Shown here one piece after another: positions 1-8,093 of a stretch of 64,000 nt of DNA. Source of the stretch: Autumnicola lenta (lineage in GTDB: Bacteria; Bacteroidota; Bacteroidia; Flavobacteriales; Flavobacteriaceae); contig NZ_JAVRHO010000020.1 in NCBI RefSeq assembly GCF_031846515.1, positions 25,668-89,667 on the forward strand. Direction: 5' to 3'. A program made the translations under genes and the position numbers. Within the stretch, counting starts at the first letter, position 1. Each line of letters begins with the position of its first letter. The notes below the pieces were generated by a model that was not told where the DNA came from, searched no databases, and saw only the letters and a program-made list of their open reading frames with translations.

Positions 1-525
1 CGTAAACTCGAAAGTCAGGAAAAGGCAATTAAAAAGGTTCACGATAAGTGGGGACAATTAGATGTCGTAATAGCGAATGCGGGGGTAGGTCACTTTGCAT
101 CTATAGAAGAACTAACCCCTGAACAATGGAAGGATACAATAGACACTAATTTAACGGGAGTGTTTTATAGTGTAAAAGCCTCTTTAGATGCTCTTAGTAA
201 ATCAAAAGGTTACCTTATTACGATTTCCAGCCTTGCAGGAACCAATTTCTTTGCGGGTGGCTCAGCTTATAACGCCAGTAAATTTGGTCTTACAGGTTTT
301 ACCCAATCGGTCATGCTGGACCTGAGACAGAAGGGAATAAACGTAAGTACAATAATGCCGGGATCTGTGGCGACTCATTTTAATGATCACACTCCAAGCC
401 CCGAAGATAGCTGGAAAATTCAACCTGAAGATATAGGAGAACTTGTAGTAGATCTTCTAAAAATGAATCCTCGTACCTTACCAAGTAAAATTGAAGTGAG
501 ACCTTCACAACCGCCAAAGAAATAA
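1..525 (+). CDS. SDR family oxidoreductase, 5' end outside window
   Basis: The reading frame is open from the first base, so the N-terminal part with the dinucleotide-binding glycine motif lies before the window. The 174 visible residues contain the NAG motif (ANAG), the catalytic Ser in ITISSLAG, and the YxxxK pair in YNASK. These are the hallmarks of a classical short-chain dehydrogenase/reductase using NAD(P)H. The substrate cannot be told from the sequence. A hairpin terminator follows 11 bases after the stop, and a second SDR gene follows further on, but the two look like separate transcription units. Confidence 0.9.
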   Translation, partial: RKLESQEKAIKKVHDKWGQLDVVIANAGVGHFASIEELTPEQWKDTIDTNLTGVFYSVKASLDALSKSKGYLITISSLAGTNFFAGGSAYNASKFGLTGFTQSVMLDLRQKGINVSTIMPGSVATHFNDHTPSPEDSWKIQPEDIGELVVDLLKMNPRTLPSKIEVRPSQPPKK

Positions 526-535
526 GTTACATTTT

Positions 536-581
536 AAAAAAGGGATTTTATAGAATCCATTCGTAAAGTTCCTTTTTTTTT
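536..581 (+). terminator. Intrinsic terminator after the first SDR gene
   Basis: AAAAAAGGGA at 536-545 pairs with TTCCTTTTTT at 569-578 (one G.U pair), followed by more T. The 23-base loop is long, so this is a moderately good rho-independent terminator. Confidence 0.55.
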
Positions 582-762
582 ATTCTGCCTATCGGGATAT
601 TCCAGTCAAGCGTTTTCAGATGGACTTACCGAATTGCTTTCGCAGAGTTCTTACTCAAGTTATTTTTTTTGGAATTTAACGGCTATCATAAAAATTTTAA
701 GAGGCTGAAATGTCAAATATTGATATAGGTTAAGTGAAGCAGTTAAACCCATATTAAAAGTT

Positions 763-770
763 TAAATTTG
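763..770 (+). promoter_or_regulatory. Bacteroidota -7 box (TAAATTTG) for the second SDR gene
   Basis: TAAATTTG matches the TAnnTTTG consensus of the Bacteroidota primary sigma factor and lies 53 bases before the ATG at 824. No clear -33 TTG was seen. The rest of the 526-823 gap holds only the terminator at 536-581. Confidence 0.4.
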
Positions 771-823
771 ACGGTTTTGAAGCGCCTAAACCTTAACTTT
801 TATCTGAATAAAAAATAAACAAG

Positions 824-1570
824 ATGAATTTAGAAGGAAAAACACTTATTATAACCGGAGCATCTAGCGGAATTGGAGAAGCGACAGCCAAAAAATTAGC
901 TCAGGAAGGAGCAAATGTTGTATTAAGCGCGCGCCGTGAAGAGAGATTAAAATCTTTGAAAGATGAAATCGAAAAGAATGGGGGAAAGGCTTTGGTAATT
1001 TCGGGAGACGTCACCAGTAAAGAAGATTTTAAGAAAATTGTATCAGCAACTTTAGAAGAATTCGGAAGCATTTTCGGAATTATAAATAATGCAGGATTAA
1101 TGCCACTTTCATATATAAAGAACCTCCATACAGAGGAGTGGGATAAAATGATAGATGTAAACATTAAAGGAGTAACGAACGGTGTAGCCGCAGTTCTGCC
1201 CACTTTGATGGAGCAAAAAAGCGGACATATAATAAACATTTCTTCCAGCGCCGGAAGAAAATATTATCCTGGTGGTGCAGTTTACTGTGCTACAAAAGCA
1301 GCGGTAAAAATGTTTACTGAAGGCCTTAGAGCAGAATTAGCTCCACATTTCGGAATTAATGTAACTTCTATTGATCCGGGTTTTGTATCCACAGAATTAA
1401 CAGATACAATTACCGATGATGAAATCAAGAAAGATATGGAGCCAATGTTTAAAGAATTAACGCCCTTGCAGGCACAGGATATTGCAGATGCGATTTACTA
1501 TTCTTTAACCCAGCCAAAAAGAACGAACATTAATGATGTCTATATTATGCCAACAGACCAGGCACAATAA
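824..1570 (+). CDS. SDR family NAD(P)-dependent oxidoreductase
   Basis: This 248-residue protein is a complete classical short-chain dehydrogenase, the usual family length. The N-terminus has the cofactor motif TGASSGIG (residues about 12-19), followed by NNAG near residue 90, the catalytic Ser in NISSSAG, and YCATK (Tyr/Lys pair). ARR after the second strand suggests a preference for NADP. It resembles the YdfG/serine-dehydrogenase-like group, but the substrate is unknown. The gene stands alone between two terminators. Confidence 0.92.
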   Translation: MNLEGKTLIITGASSGIGEATAKKLAQEGANVVLSARREERLKSLKDEIEKNGGKALVISGDVTSKEDFKKIVSATLEEFGSIFGIINNAGLMPLSYIKNLHTEEWDKMIDVNIKGVTNGVAAVLPTLMEQKSGHIINISSSAGRKYYPGGAVYCATKAAVKMFTEGLRAELAPHFGINVTSIDPGFVSTELTDTITDDEIKKDMEPMFKELTPLQAQDIADAIYYSLTQPKRTNINDVYIMPTDQAQ

Positions 1571-1590
1571 AAGTACAGGCTAGAATTAGA

Positions 1591-1627
1591 AAGAGGTTGT
1601 TTGGAATTTCCGAACAACCTCTTTTTT
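1591..1627. terminator. Bidirectional intrinsic terminator
   Basis: Perfect 11-bp stem AAGAGGTTGTT (1591-1601) with AACAACCTCTT (1613-1623), followed by T residues. It separates the convergent SDR and enal-reductase genes and could serve both. Confidence 0.85.
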
Positions 1628-1652
1628 ATTTTAAATAATTTGCTCAAAGCAC

Positions 1653-2648
1653 CTAAACTTTTACAACCATTTTCCCCTTATTTTTTCCTTCAAAGAGATC
1701 CAGAAAAGCTTGCGGAATTTCTTCAAATCCTTCAACTATAGTCTCTTCATATTGTAGTTTATCTTCTTTTAACCATTCCGAAAGTTGTTTTATTGCAGGC
1801 TGAAAATCTTCGGCATAATCTCTAACTGTAAAGCCCTGCATTAAAATACTACTTTTAATTAAAAAAGGTTCAAGCCGGAGTCCTGTAGGTTGCTCTTCAG
1901 CATTGTAAATAGAAATAGCACCACAATTTATTACACGGCCAAACTTATTCATATTCAACACTGCCGCATCCAGTATTTCACCGCCAACGTTATCGAAGTA
2001 AACATCAATTCCGTTTGGACATGCCTTTTTAATTTCCTGCTTTATATTATCTGTAGTTTTATAATTTATACCTTCATCAAACTGAAATTCCTCGGTTATT
2101 TTTTTGATTTTCTCGTCGCTGCCGGCAATTCCCACTACTTTACAACCTTTTATTTTGCCTATTTGGCCCACAATGCTACCAACAGCACCGGCCGCTCCTG
2201 AAACCAAAAGAGTTTCTCCTTCTTTCAATTTACCTATTTTCTCCAGTCCCAGATAAGCTGTAATACCTGTGAGACCGAGTATGCCTAAATAAGCCGATAA
2301 GGGAGCATTATCTTTGCTTATTTTGTTAAGCCCTTTGCCATCTGAAACCTGGTATTCCTGCCAATCCAACATGCCGCTTACAAAGTCTCCTTTGCTGAAG
2401 TTTTCTTTTTTGGAATCCTCAACTTCAGCAACGACCATAGATTCCATTGGTTCGTTCAATTTAAATGGTGGGATATAAGACTTTTCATCCCGCATTCTTC
2501 CTCTTAGATATGGGTCTACAGAAACGTACAACGCCTTGAGAAGAACCTCTCCCTCGCCGGGTTGCGGCTTTTTTGTTTCTTTTGTTTCAAAATCATTAAG
2601 GGAAGGTTTTCCTTCCGGTCTTTTTTTCAATACAATATATTTATTCAT
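1653..2648 (-). CDS. NADP-dependent oxidoreductase, MDR family (CurA/leukotriene B4 dehydrogenase-like)
   Basis: This 331-residue protein belongs to the zinc-independent medium-chain reductases that reduce the C=C bond of enals and enones with NADPH. Seen in sequence: the substrate-domain motif VDPYLRGRM near residue 47, GLTGITAYLGL near 125, the Rossmann motif GAAGAVGSIVGQIGK at about 151-165, and FDNVGGEILD near 218. Zinc-ligand cysteines of true alcohol dehydrogenases are absent. A role in detoxifying lipid-derived aldehydes is inferred from family membership. It is monocistronic. Confidence 0.9.
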   Translation of the reverse strand: MNKYIVLKKRPEGKPSLNDFETKETKKPQPGEGEVLLKALYVSVDPYLRGRMRDEKSYIPPFKLNEPMESMVVAEVEDSKKENFSKGDFVSGMLDWQEYQVSDGKGLNKISKDNAPLSAYLGILGLTGITAYLGLEKIGKLKEGETLLVSGAAGAVGSIVGQIGKIKGCKVVGIAGSDEKIKKITEEFQFDEGINYKTTDNIKQEIKKACPNGIDVYFDNVGGEILDAAVLNMNKFGRVINCGAISIYNAEEQPTGLRLEPFLIKSSILMQGFTVRDYAEDFQPAIKQLSEWLKEDKLQYEETIVEGFEEIPQAFLDLFEGKNKGKMVVKV

Positions 2649-2725
2649 AATAATCTTTTTTACTTTCTCCTAAACTACGTTCATTAGAGAATATTACCAA
2701 AGGTGTCCTCATAATTAAATCTTCA

Positions 2726-3662
2726 GAGGTCAGTATTCAATTTCATACCTTAAAAGTCAAGAAAATTAGGGAAATTATGAATATTTTCAAGGGTCAAAAT
2801 CTCCTAGAGTTCTCTGATTGGTTAAAAACAGATGGAGCTTGTAAAGAATACCTGGCGGGGATTAAATGGAATGATGGTTTTATGTGCCGTAAATGTGGTC
2901 ATAAAAATCCCAGGTAAAAAAGGATTTCTCAAGGACCTGCAATATTTGTTCGCACCAGTAATCCGCTACTTCCAAAACCCTTTCCATAAAGTCAAGTTTG
3001 GCGTGCGCAAGGCTTTTTTTATCGTCTTCGGGATGGCTACCAGCACCTAAAATCTTTCGGCGAGTTATGTTTCTGTACGTTTCGGGGTGACAGAAAAGAC
3101 AGCGTGGCTGTTTATGCACAAAGTTCGGGAAGCCATGGAAAGCAGTGGTAACGATACTATGGATGGAACTGTCCACGTTGATGAATTTGTTCTGGGTGGG
3201 CATGAAAAGGAAAAAATCGGCAGAAGTTATAAAGCCAGGAAAAAGAAAGCGATAACGGCTGTTGAGCTAACGAATGATGGCAAGATCAAGAGAATGTAGG
3301 CAATGCGTATTGGTGATTTTTCGGCCAGATCCCTACAATATATCTTTGTTGATCATATCAGCCGTGACGCTAAAATAACAACAGATAAATGTCTCGGTTA
3401 TAGGCCGATTGCAAAAGCGTGTGATTTTCTGGTTTGAATTTCAAGACCTTGCACACAAAGATCCATCAAATCAAATCCTGGATAAGAACAACATATTTTT
3501 TTGGGTCAGCGATTTCAATATCAACAGATATTTTAATAAATTTTGTTTTAGGATCAACCGCTCAAAGAGTAAGGCCACAATCTTTGATAATCTATTAACC
3601 AAAATGGTCAATAAGGACAAAGTGTATCACAAACAAATTATATGTAACTAACAACTGACTTC
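2726..3662 (+). mobile_element. Decayed IS1595-family insertion sequence
   Basis: The borders are approximate. GAGGTCAGT at 2726-2734 and its inverted counterpart ACTGACTTC at 3654-3662 match at 8 of 9 bases and flank the broken transposase frame, so they are candidate remnants of the terminal inverted repeats. No convincing target-site duplication was found. The element is inactive, because its only gene has several stops and frameshifts. Confidence 0.6.
2777..3651 (+). pseudogene. IS1595-family (ISXO2-like) transposase, broken by stops and frameshifts
   Basis: Pieces of one transposase can be read in order across several frames. ATG 2777 begins an N-terminal segment with the first half of a zinc ribbon (CRKCGH), stopped by TAA at 2915. 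CNICSHQ gives the second half. NPFHKVKFGVRKAFF continues in another frame, with a TAA at about 3048. KTAWLFMHKVREAM and VHVDEFVLGG (the first Asp of the DDE/ISXO2 domain) follow, with a TAG at about 3298. WVSDFNINRYFNKFC then runs to the C-terminal VNKDKVYHKQIICN. At least three in-frame stops and two shifts are present. The gene cannot make a working enzyme. Confidence 0.85.
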
Positions 3663-3807
3663 AAAAACCTTTATACTTACGGTTTATATTTATTATAATT
3701 TCTTAAAGCTTACATCTTTAGAGGATTATCTAAGAAAATGAGTAAATAGGTATATCTTAGAAAAAAATTTACGTAAAAACTCTTTCTAATTTTGTTTTTC
3801 AAATAAG

Positions 3808-3815
3808 TAAGTTTG
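3808..3815 (+). promoter_or_regulatory. -7 box (TAAGTTTG) for cmk
   Basis: A match to TAnnTTTG, 26 bases before the cmk ATG. A TTG at 3792-3794 lies 13 bases upstream, shorter than the usual 17-23 spacing. The gap 3663-3807 shows nothing else clear. Confidence 0.45.
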
Positions 3816-3841
3816 CCGAGACTTTTAAGTATGTTGAATTT

Positions 3842-4546
3842 ATGAATAAAAAGATAACTATAGCTATAGACGGATTTTCTTCTACAGGGAAAAGTACTAT
3901 AGCAAAGCAGCTTGCAAAGGAACTGGGCTATATTTATGTTGATACCGGAGCGATGTATCGTGCGGTTACTTTATATGTAATGCGCCATCTTTTCGTGACA
4001 GAGACCAACTTTGATGAAGAAGCAATTCTTCGTCACTTGCCGTTTATTAACCTAAGGTTCGTTTTCGATGAAAAATTGGGTTATGGAGAAATCTATCTGA
4101 ATAAAGAAAATGTGGAAAAAGAAATCCGTTTAATGGAAGTTTCCAACAATGTAAGTAAGGTGGCGACGGTTTCTAAAGTGAGGGAGATGCTGGTACAACA
4201 ACAGCAGGAAATGGGAAAAGATAAAGGTGTGGTGATGGATGGCAGGGATATTGGAACTGTTGTTTTTCCCGATGCCGATTTAAAATTGTTTATGACCGCC
4301 TCTACGCAAACCCGTGCAGAAAGAAGATATAAAGAATTATGTGAGCGTGGTGAAAATGTAGCGTATGAAGATGTGCTTAAAAACGTAAAAGAAAGAGATT
4401 ATATGGATTCTACCCGTGAAGATTCTCCTCTGATTATGGCCAAAGACGCTATAGAAATTGATAATTCTGATTTAACTCTGGAGGAACAGTCACAAAAAAT
4501 TATGGAATTAGCCAAAGAGGCTATCGCTGCTGCACAAAAAAAGTAG
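3842..4546 (+). CDS. cmk: Cytidylate kinase
   Basis: Phosphorylates CMP/dCMP to the diphosphates in pyrimidine nucleotide synthesis. The 234-residue protein has the P-loop GFSSTGKST at about 11-19, the nucleotide-binding VDTGAMYRAVT at about 34-44, MDGRDIGTVVFPDA (CMP site) near 137 and the lid-region RRYKE/RDYMDSTREDSPL. The length is standard. cmk directly upstream of rpsA is the same order as in E. coli and many other bacteria. rpsA also has its own promoter inside the 290-base gap. Confidence 0.97.
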   Translation: MNKKITIAIDGFSSTGKSTIAKQLAKELGYIYVDTGAMYRAVTLYVMRHLFVTETNFDEEAILRHLPFINLRFVFDEKLGYGEIYLNKENVEKEIRLMEVSNNVSKVATVSKVREMLVQQQQEMGKDKGVVMDGRDIGTVVFPDADLKLFMTASTQTRAERRYKELCERGENVAYEDVLKNVKERDYMDSTREDSPLIMAKDAIEIDNSDLTLEEQSQKIMELAKEAIAAAQKK

Positions 4547-4680
4547 TTAATCTTATTGAAAATCAGTTGTTTTTAATCTTTATCTTCAGAATAGGTTGTG
4601 AATTGGCTTTTTAGTTGTTTCAGTTTATCTATTTCTTTCAGAAATTTTTAAAATGATCTTCAAAAGATAAGTTTATAGGT

Positions 4681-4710
4681 TTGAAATTCAGAAATTAAGT
4701 TGTATTTTTG
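4681..4710 (+). promoter_or_regulatory. Full Bacteroidota promoter for rpsA
   Basis: TTG at 4681-4683, a 19-base spacer and TATTTTTG at 4703-4710 fit the TTG-N17-23-TAnnTTTG consensus. Transcription should begin near 4715, leaving a leader of about 120 bases before the ATG at 4837. Confidence 0.75.
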
Positions 4711-4836
4711 CGCTCCTTTTTGGCAATTATCCGGGAGAGCAAAAAGGGCTGAAAATCAAATACTAAAATCACTTCTGTGTTTTTAATTGCAGAATTTCTT
4801 CCGAAGAAACACAGGATACAAATATTATTATCAGCA
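4711..4836 (+). promoter_or_regulatory. Structured 5' leader of rpsA
   Basis: Two hairpins can be drawn. Hairpin 1 pairs CCTTTTT (4715-4721) with AAAAAGG (4741-4747); GCTC at 4712-4715 could pair instead with GAGC at 4737-4740. Hairpin 2 pairs CTGTGT (4775-4780) with ACACAG (4809-4814) and encloses TTCTT-CCG-AAGAA (4796-4808). The leader is long for this genome, where other promoters seen here lie 15-85 bases from the start. Autogenous control by S1, as known in enterobacteria, is possible but unproven here. Confidence 0.45.
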
Positions 4837-6690
4837 ATGGCTGAAGAAACAAACAAACAAGAATCTCAGGAATCTAACGCACCTGAAGTTCAGGAAGTGG
4901 CTGGAATGGCTACAGATTCACAACCGGAACCTGTTGCTCAACAACAAAATCCTGAACAATTCCTTAAAGAATTCAACTGGCACAATTATGAAGAGGGCAT
5001 AGACCCAATTGATGACCAGAAGCTGGAAGAATTCGAAAAATTGGTAGAAGAGAATTTCGTAGATACACTTAATGATGAGGTTGTTACGGGAACTGTGATT
5101 AACATTACAGATCGTGATGCGATTATCGATATCAACGCGAAAAGTGAAGGAGTTATTTCTTTAAATGAATTCCGTTACAACCCGGATCTTAAAGAAGGAG
5201 ACGCTGTTGAGGTTTTAATTGATGTTCGTGAAGACGCAACAGGACAATTGATCCTTTCTCACCGTAAAGCCCGTGTTATCAAGGCTTGGGAACGAGTAAA
5301 CAAAGCACATGACGAAGGTCTTATTGTAAACGGATTTGTAAAATGTCGTACCAAAGGTGGTATGATTGTAGACGTATTTGGAATCGAGGCGTTCTTGCCA
5401 GGTTCTCAAATAGACGTTAAGCCAATTCGTGACTACGATGCTTATGTAGGTAAAACAATGGAATTTAAGGTTGTGAAAATCAACCACGAATTCAAAAACG
5501 TTGTTGTTTCTCATAAAGCGCTTATCGAAGCCGATATTGAAGAGCAGAAGAAAGAAATCATCGGTCAGCTTGAAAAAGGTCAGGTACTTGAAGGTACTGT
5601 TAAAAACATCACTTCTTACGGAGTATTTGTTGACCTTGGAGGTGTTGACGGACTTGTACATATCACCGATCTTAGCTGGTCAAGAATCAACCATCCAAAC
5701 GAGATTGTTGAGCTAGACCAGAAACTTAACGTGGTAATTCTTGACTTCGATGAAGCTAAAACAAGAATCCAGTTAGGTCTTAAGCAGTTGAGTCAGCATC
5801 CTTGGGAAGCACTTGACAATGAGCTTAAAGTTGGAGATAAAGTAAAAGGTAAAGTAGTTGTAATCGCAGATTACGGTGCATTTATCGAAGTTGCTGAAGG
5901 TGTTGAAGGACTTATCCACGTTTCTGAAATGTCCTGGAGTACTCACTTACGATCTGCTCAGGATTTCGTAAATGTTGGAGATGAGGTTGAAGCTCAAATC
6001 CTTACTTTAGACAGGGAAGACCGTAAAATGTCCCTTGGTATCAAGCAATTGACTCCAGACCCATGGACAGATATTACTTCTAAATATCCTGTAGGTTCCA
6101 GACATTCTGGTATTGTACGTAACTTCACCAACTTTGGTGTGTTCGTAGAACTTGAAGAAGGAATCGACGGATTGATCTATATCTCTGATCTTTCATGGAC
6201 CAAGAAAATCAAACATCCATCAGAATTCACTAATGTAGGTGATACTCTGGAAGTGGTTGTATTGGAACTTGATGTTGAAGGACGTAAACTAAGTTTAGGT
6301 CACAAACAAATTGAGAGCAATCCATGGGATAAATACGAAGATGAATTCGCTGTAGGAACTACTCATACTGCTGAAATTTCTGAAATCGTAGACAAAGGTG
6401 CTACTATCGACTTTAACGAAGATATTACTGCATTTGTTCCACAGAGACACCTTGAAAAAGAAGACGGTAACAAACTGAAGAAAGGTGAATCTGCAGAATT
6501 CCAAATCATTGAATTCAATAAAGAATTCAAGAGAGTAGTGGCGTCTCACGCTGCTGTTCACAGAGAGGAAGAGCAGAAGATCGTTAAGCAGGCTGCGAAG
6601 AAAGCTGCCGCGCAAAACAGCTCAAACACCACTATTGGTGATGTTAATGCAGATCTTCAGGCATTGAAAGACAAAATGGAAGGAAAATAA
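4837..6690 (+). CDS. rpsA: 30S ribosomal protein S1
   Basis: This 617-residue RNA-binding ribosomal protein is built from six S1 domains at roughly residues 70-140, 160-225, 245-312, 330-400, 415-485 and 500-570. Domains 3-5 are the most typical (for example SYGVFVDLGGVDGLVHITDLSW and DYGAFIEVAEGVEGLIHVSEMSW, each split by strands). The N-terminal 50 residues are acidic and Gln-rich. The ATG at 4837 (MAEETNK) is preferred over the ATG at 4777, because 4777 lies inside the structured leader and its 20 extra residues look unlike the family. S1 probably matters greatly for initiation here, since Bacteroidota ribosomes sequester the anti-Shine-Dalgarno sequence. Confidence 0.97.
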   Translation: MAEETNKQESQESNAPEVQEVAGMATDSQPEPVAQQQNPEQFLKEFNWHNYEEGIDPIDDQKLEEFEKLVEENFVDTLNDEVVTGTVINITDRDAIIDINAKSEGVISLNEFRYNPDLKEGDAVEVLIDVREDATGQLILSHRKARVIKAWERVNKAHDEGLIVNGFVKCRTKGGMIVDVFGIEAFLPGSQIDVKPIRDYDAYVGKTMEFKVVKINHEFKNVVVSHKALIEADIEEQKKEIIGQLEKGQVLEGTVKNITSYGVFVDLGGVDGLVHITDLSWSRINHPNEIVELDQKLNVVILDFDEAKTRIQLGLKQLSQHPWEALDNELKVGDKVKGKVVVIADYGAFIEVAEGVEGLIHVSEMSWSTHLRSAQDFVNVGDEVEAQILTLDREDRKMSLGIKQLTPDPWTDITSKYPVGSRHSGIVRNFTNFGVFVELEEGIDGLIYISDLSWTKKIKHPSEFTNVGDTLEVVVLELDVEGRKLSLGHKQIESNPWDKYEDEFAVGTTHTAEISEIVDKGATIDFNEDITAFVPQRHLEKEDGNKLKKGESAEFQIIEFNKEFKRVVASHAAVHREEEQKIVKQAAKKAAAQNSSNTTIGDVNADLQALKDKMEGK

Positions 6691-6710
6691 TCCTGATATT
6701 TTATAACAAT

Positions 6711-6745
6711 GAAAAGCTCTCTGGGAAACCAGGGAGCTTTTTTTA
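6711..6745 (+). terminator. Intrinsic terminator of rpsA
   Basis: AAGCTCTCTGG, a GAAA tetraloop, then CCAGGGAGCTT (one G.U pair) and a T-run. A strong rho-independent terminator about 20 bases after the stop. Confidence 0.9.
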
Positions 6746-6800
6746 TATCTAATAATTTAAATCGAAAAAATTCCCAGGTCCTCGAAAAGGGTGCAGCTCA

Positions 6801-7240
6801 AAATTTGCCAATTTTCGTGCCTCAGAATTTTGTAAGCCAGAGCCTGTCGAAGGCTAAGCTGAAGAATGTCGTTTTATTGTGCTTTCGGAAAAATGCAACT
6901 TGATAAGCTTTTTAAACAGGGTCGAAATTTACCAATTTTCGTACTTTATTCTGGTTTTTGTGAGCCATCGCTTGTAGAAGCTAGAGAGTAAAAGTAAGAA
7001 TGGGCTTCGACAGGCTCAGCCTGACTGTTTTTCCAGGTATTTACACTTATCCCGCTCCATAAGAAAGATTACAGTGGTCGTAGATAAAAGTCAATGTCGA
7101 TAATTGCCAATTTTCGTGCTTAATTCAAGCTTGTGTCAGCCAGAGCTTGTCGAAGGCTAAGATGAGAATCTTGTTTTTAACCCTTTTGAAATTTCATTAA
7201 AAGCTCCTTAGGTCAATGCCGAAAATTGCCAATTTTCGTA
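6801..7240. repeat. Cluster of four dispersed palindromes with clusters of REP-like sequence
   Basis: The 600-base gap between rpsA and the DsbA-like gene has no credible gene. It holds four copies of a palindrome related to CGAAAATTGCCAATTTTCG, centred near 6810, 6932, 7107 and 7229; the last (7220-7238) is a perfect 9-1-9 palindrome. Spacings are about 122, 175 and 122 bases. After the first three copies comes a conserved stretch of the type GCCAGAGCCTGTCGAAGGCT (about 6835-6855, 6962-6980, 7138-7158). At 7004-7025 the inverted form with CTTCGACAGGCTCAG occurs, a repeat type common between Bacteroidota genes. Confidence 0.75.
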
Positions 7241-7287
7241 CCTCATTTTGGAGCAGGATCAAAAAACAGATTGTTCTTCAGAAAAAT

Positions 7288-7932
7288 TTATGCTGAAGTT
7301 TCCTGCCATACCTTTTGCAGCACTTCCAAAAAGGTATCTGAAGCCTGCGCGCCTGAAACTGCATATTTATTATTGAAAACGAAGAAAGGAACACCTCTTA
7401 CTCCAATTCTTTGGGCCTGCAGTTCATCTTCTTTTACCGCAGCAGCAAAATTTGAAGAATTTAAGGCTTCTCTTGCTTCAGTTTCGGCTATACCAAGAAA
7501 TTTGGCTATTTCAGCAAGCACTTCTTTATCATCAATGTTTTTTGCATCTGTGAAATGTGCTTTAAAAAGTGCTTCTTCCACCTCATTTGCTAAATTTTTG
7601 GACTTTCCCAGCTGGATGAGGAGATGTGATTTATAAGAATTTGCCACTACAGAAGTTTCGAGGTTCATTTCCAGTCCGGTTTCTGAAGCCATTTTTTGTG
7701 CACCGGCAAACATTTCCTTTGCCTGTTCCGCAGAAATATTTTTAGCCTTTGCAAGGTACTCCAGAGTAGAAATCTCCGGATTCGTCTCGATATTCGCATC
7801 AAGCTGAAAGCTATGCCATTCAATTTCTACATCTTCTTTATGCGAAAAATTCTCCAAAGCGCTCTCAAACCTATGCTTTCCGATGTAACAAAAAGGGCAT
7901 CGAACATCGGACCATATATCTACCTGAATCAT
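7288..7932 (-). CDS. DsbA-like (FrnE-type) thiol oxidoreductase
   Basis: This 214-residue thioredoxin-fold protein of the DsbA/FrnE group starts MIQVDIWSDV and has the redox motif CPFC at residues 12-15. There is a helical insertion in the middle (about 40-160), and the cis-proline region reads GVRGVPFFVFNN near 175-186. No signal peptide is visible, so it probably acts in the cytoplasm, as FrnE-type proteins do. The ATG at 7932 is preferred to the in-frame TTG at 7950 because it gives the usual family N-terminus. Its substrate is unknown. It is monocistronic. Confidence 0.88.
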   Translation of the reverse strand: MIQVDIWSDVRCPFCYIGKHRFESALENFSHKEDVEIEWHSFQLDANIETNPEISTLEYLAKAKNISAEQAKEMFAGAQKMASETGLEMNLETSVVANSYKSHLLIQLGKSKNLANEVEEALFKAHFTDAKNIDDKEVLAEIAKFLGIAETEAREALNSSNFAAAVKEDELQAQRIGVRGVPFFVFNNKYAVSGAQASDTFLEVLQKVWQETSA

Positions 7933-8000
7933 AACTTTTGTTTTGTTCAATATAGCATTTTTGTCCCGATTTTTATCCTATCTAAAATAGCACAGGTAAA

Positions 8001-8089
8001 CTGCTTCGGGGCAAGCCCACGAAGCATTAAGAAGAAATAATTTTCGATTTTGAGGCAAGCCTCAGAGCATTAAAATCTCGATTATCGAG
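8001..8089. repeat. Two REP-like palindromic elements in tandem
   Basis: Element 1 (8001-8030) and element 2 (8044-8089) share the core GGCAAGCC inside a short hairpin (GGGC-AA-GCCC; GAGGC-AA-GCCTC), followed by GCATTAA. Element 2 ends in the palindrome CTCGATTATCGAG (8077-8089). They lie between the receiver gene and the DsbA-like gene and encode nothing. They look like small dispersed intergenic repeats. Confidence 0.6.
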
Positions 8090-8093
8090 TAAA

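Noticed and set aside
2880..3203. Minus-strand open frame of 107 codons
   Set aside because: It is the shadow of the broken transposase on the + strand.
4777..4836. Longer rpsA start (637 residues)
   Set aside because: The upstream ATG lies in the predicted leader hairpin, and MAEETNK at 4837 fits the family.
6709..6903. Open frame of 64 codons after rpsA
   Set aside because: It starts inside the rpsA terminator hairpin and runs through dispersed repeats; no coding features.
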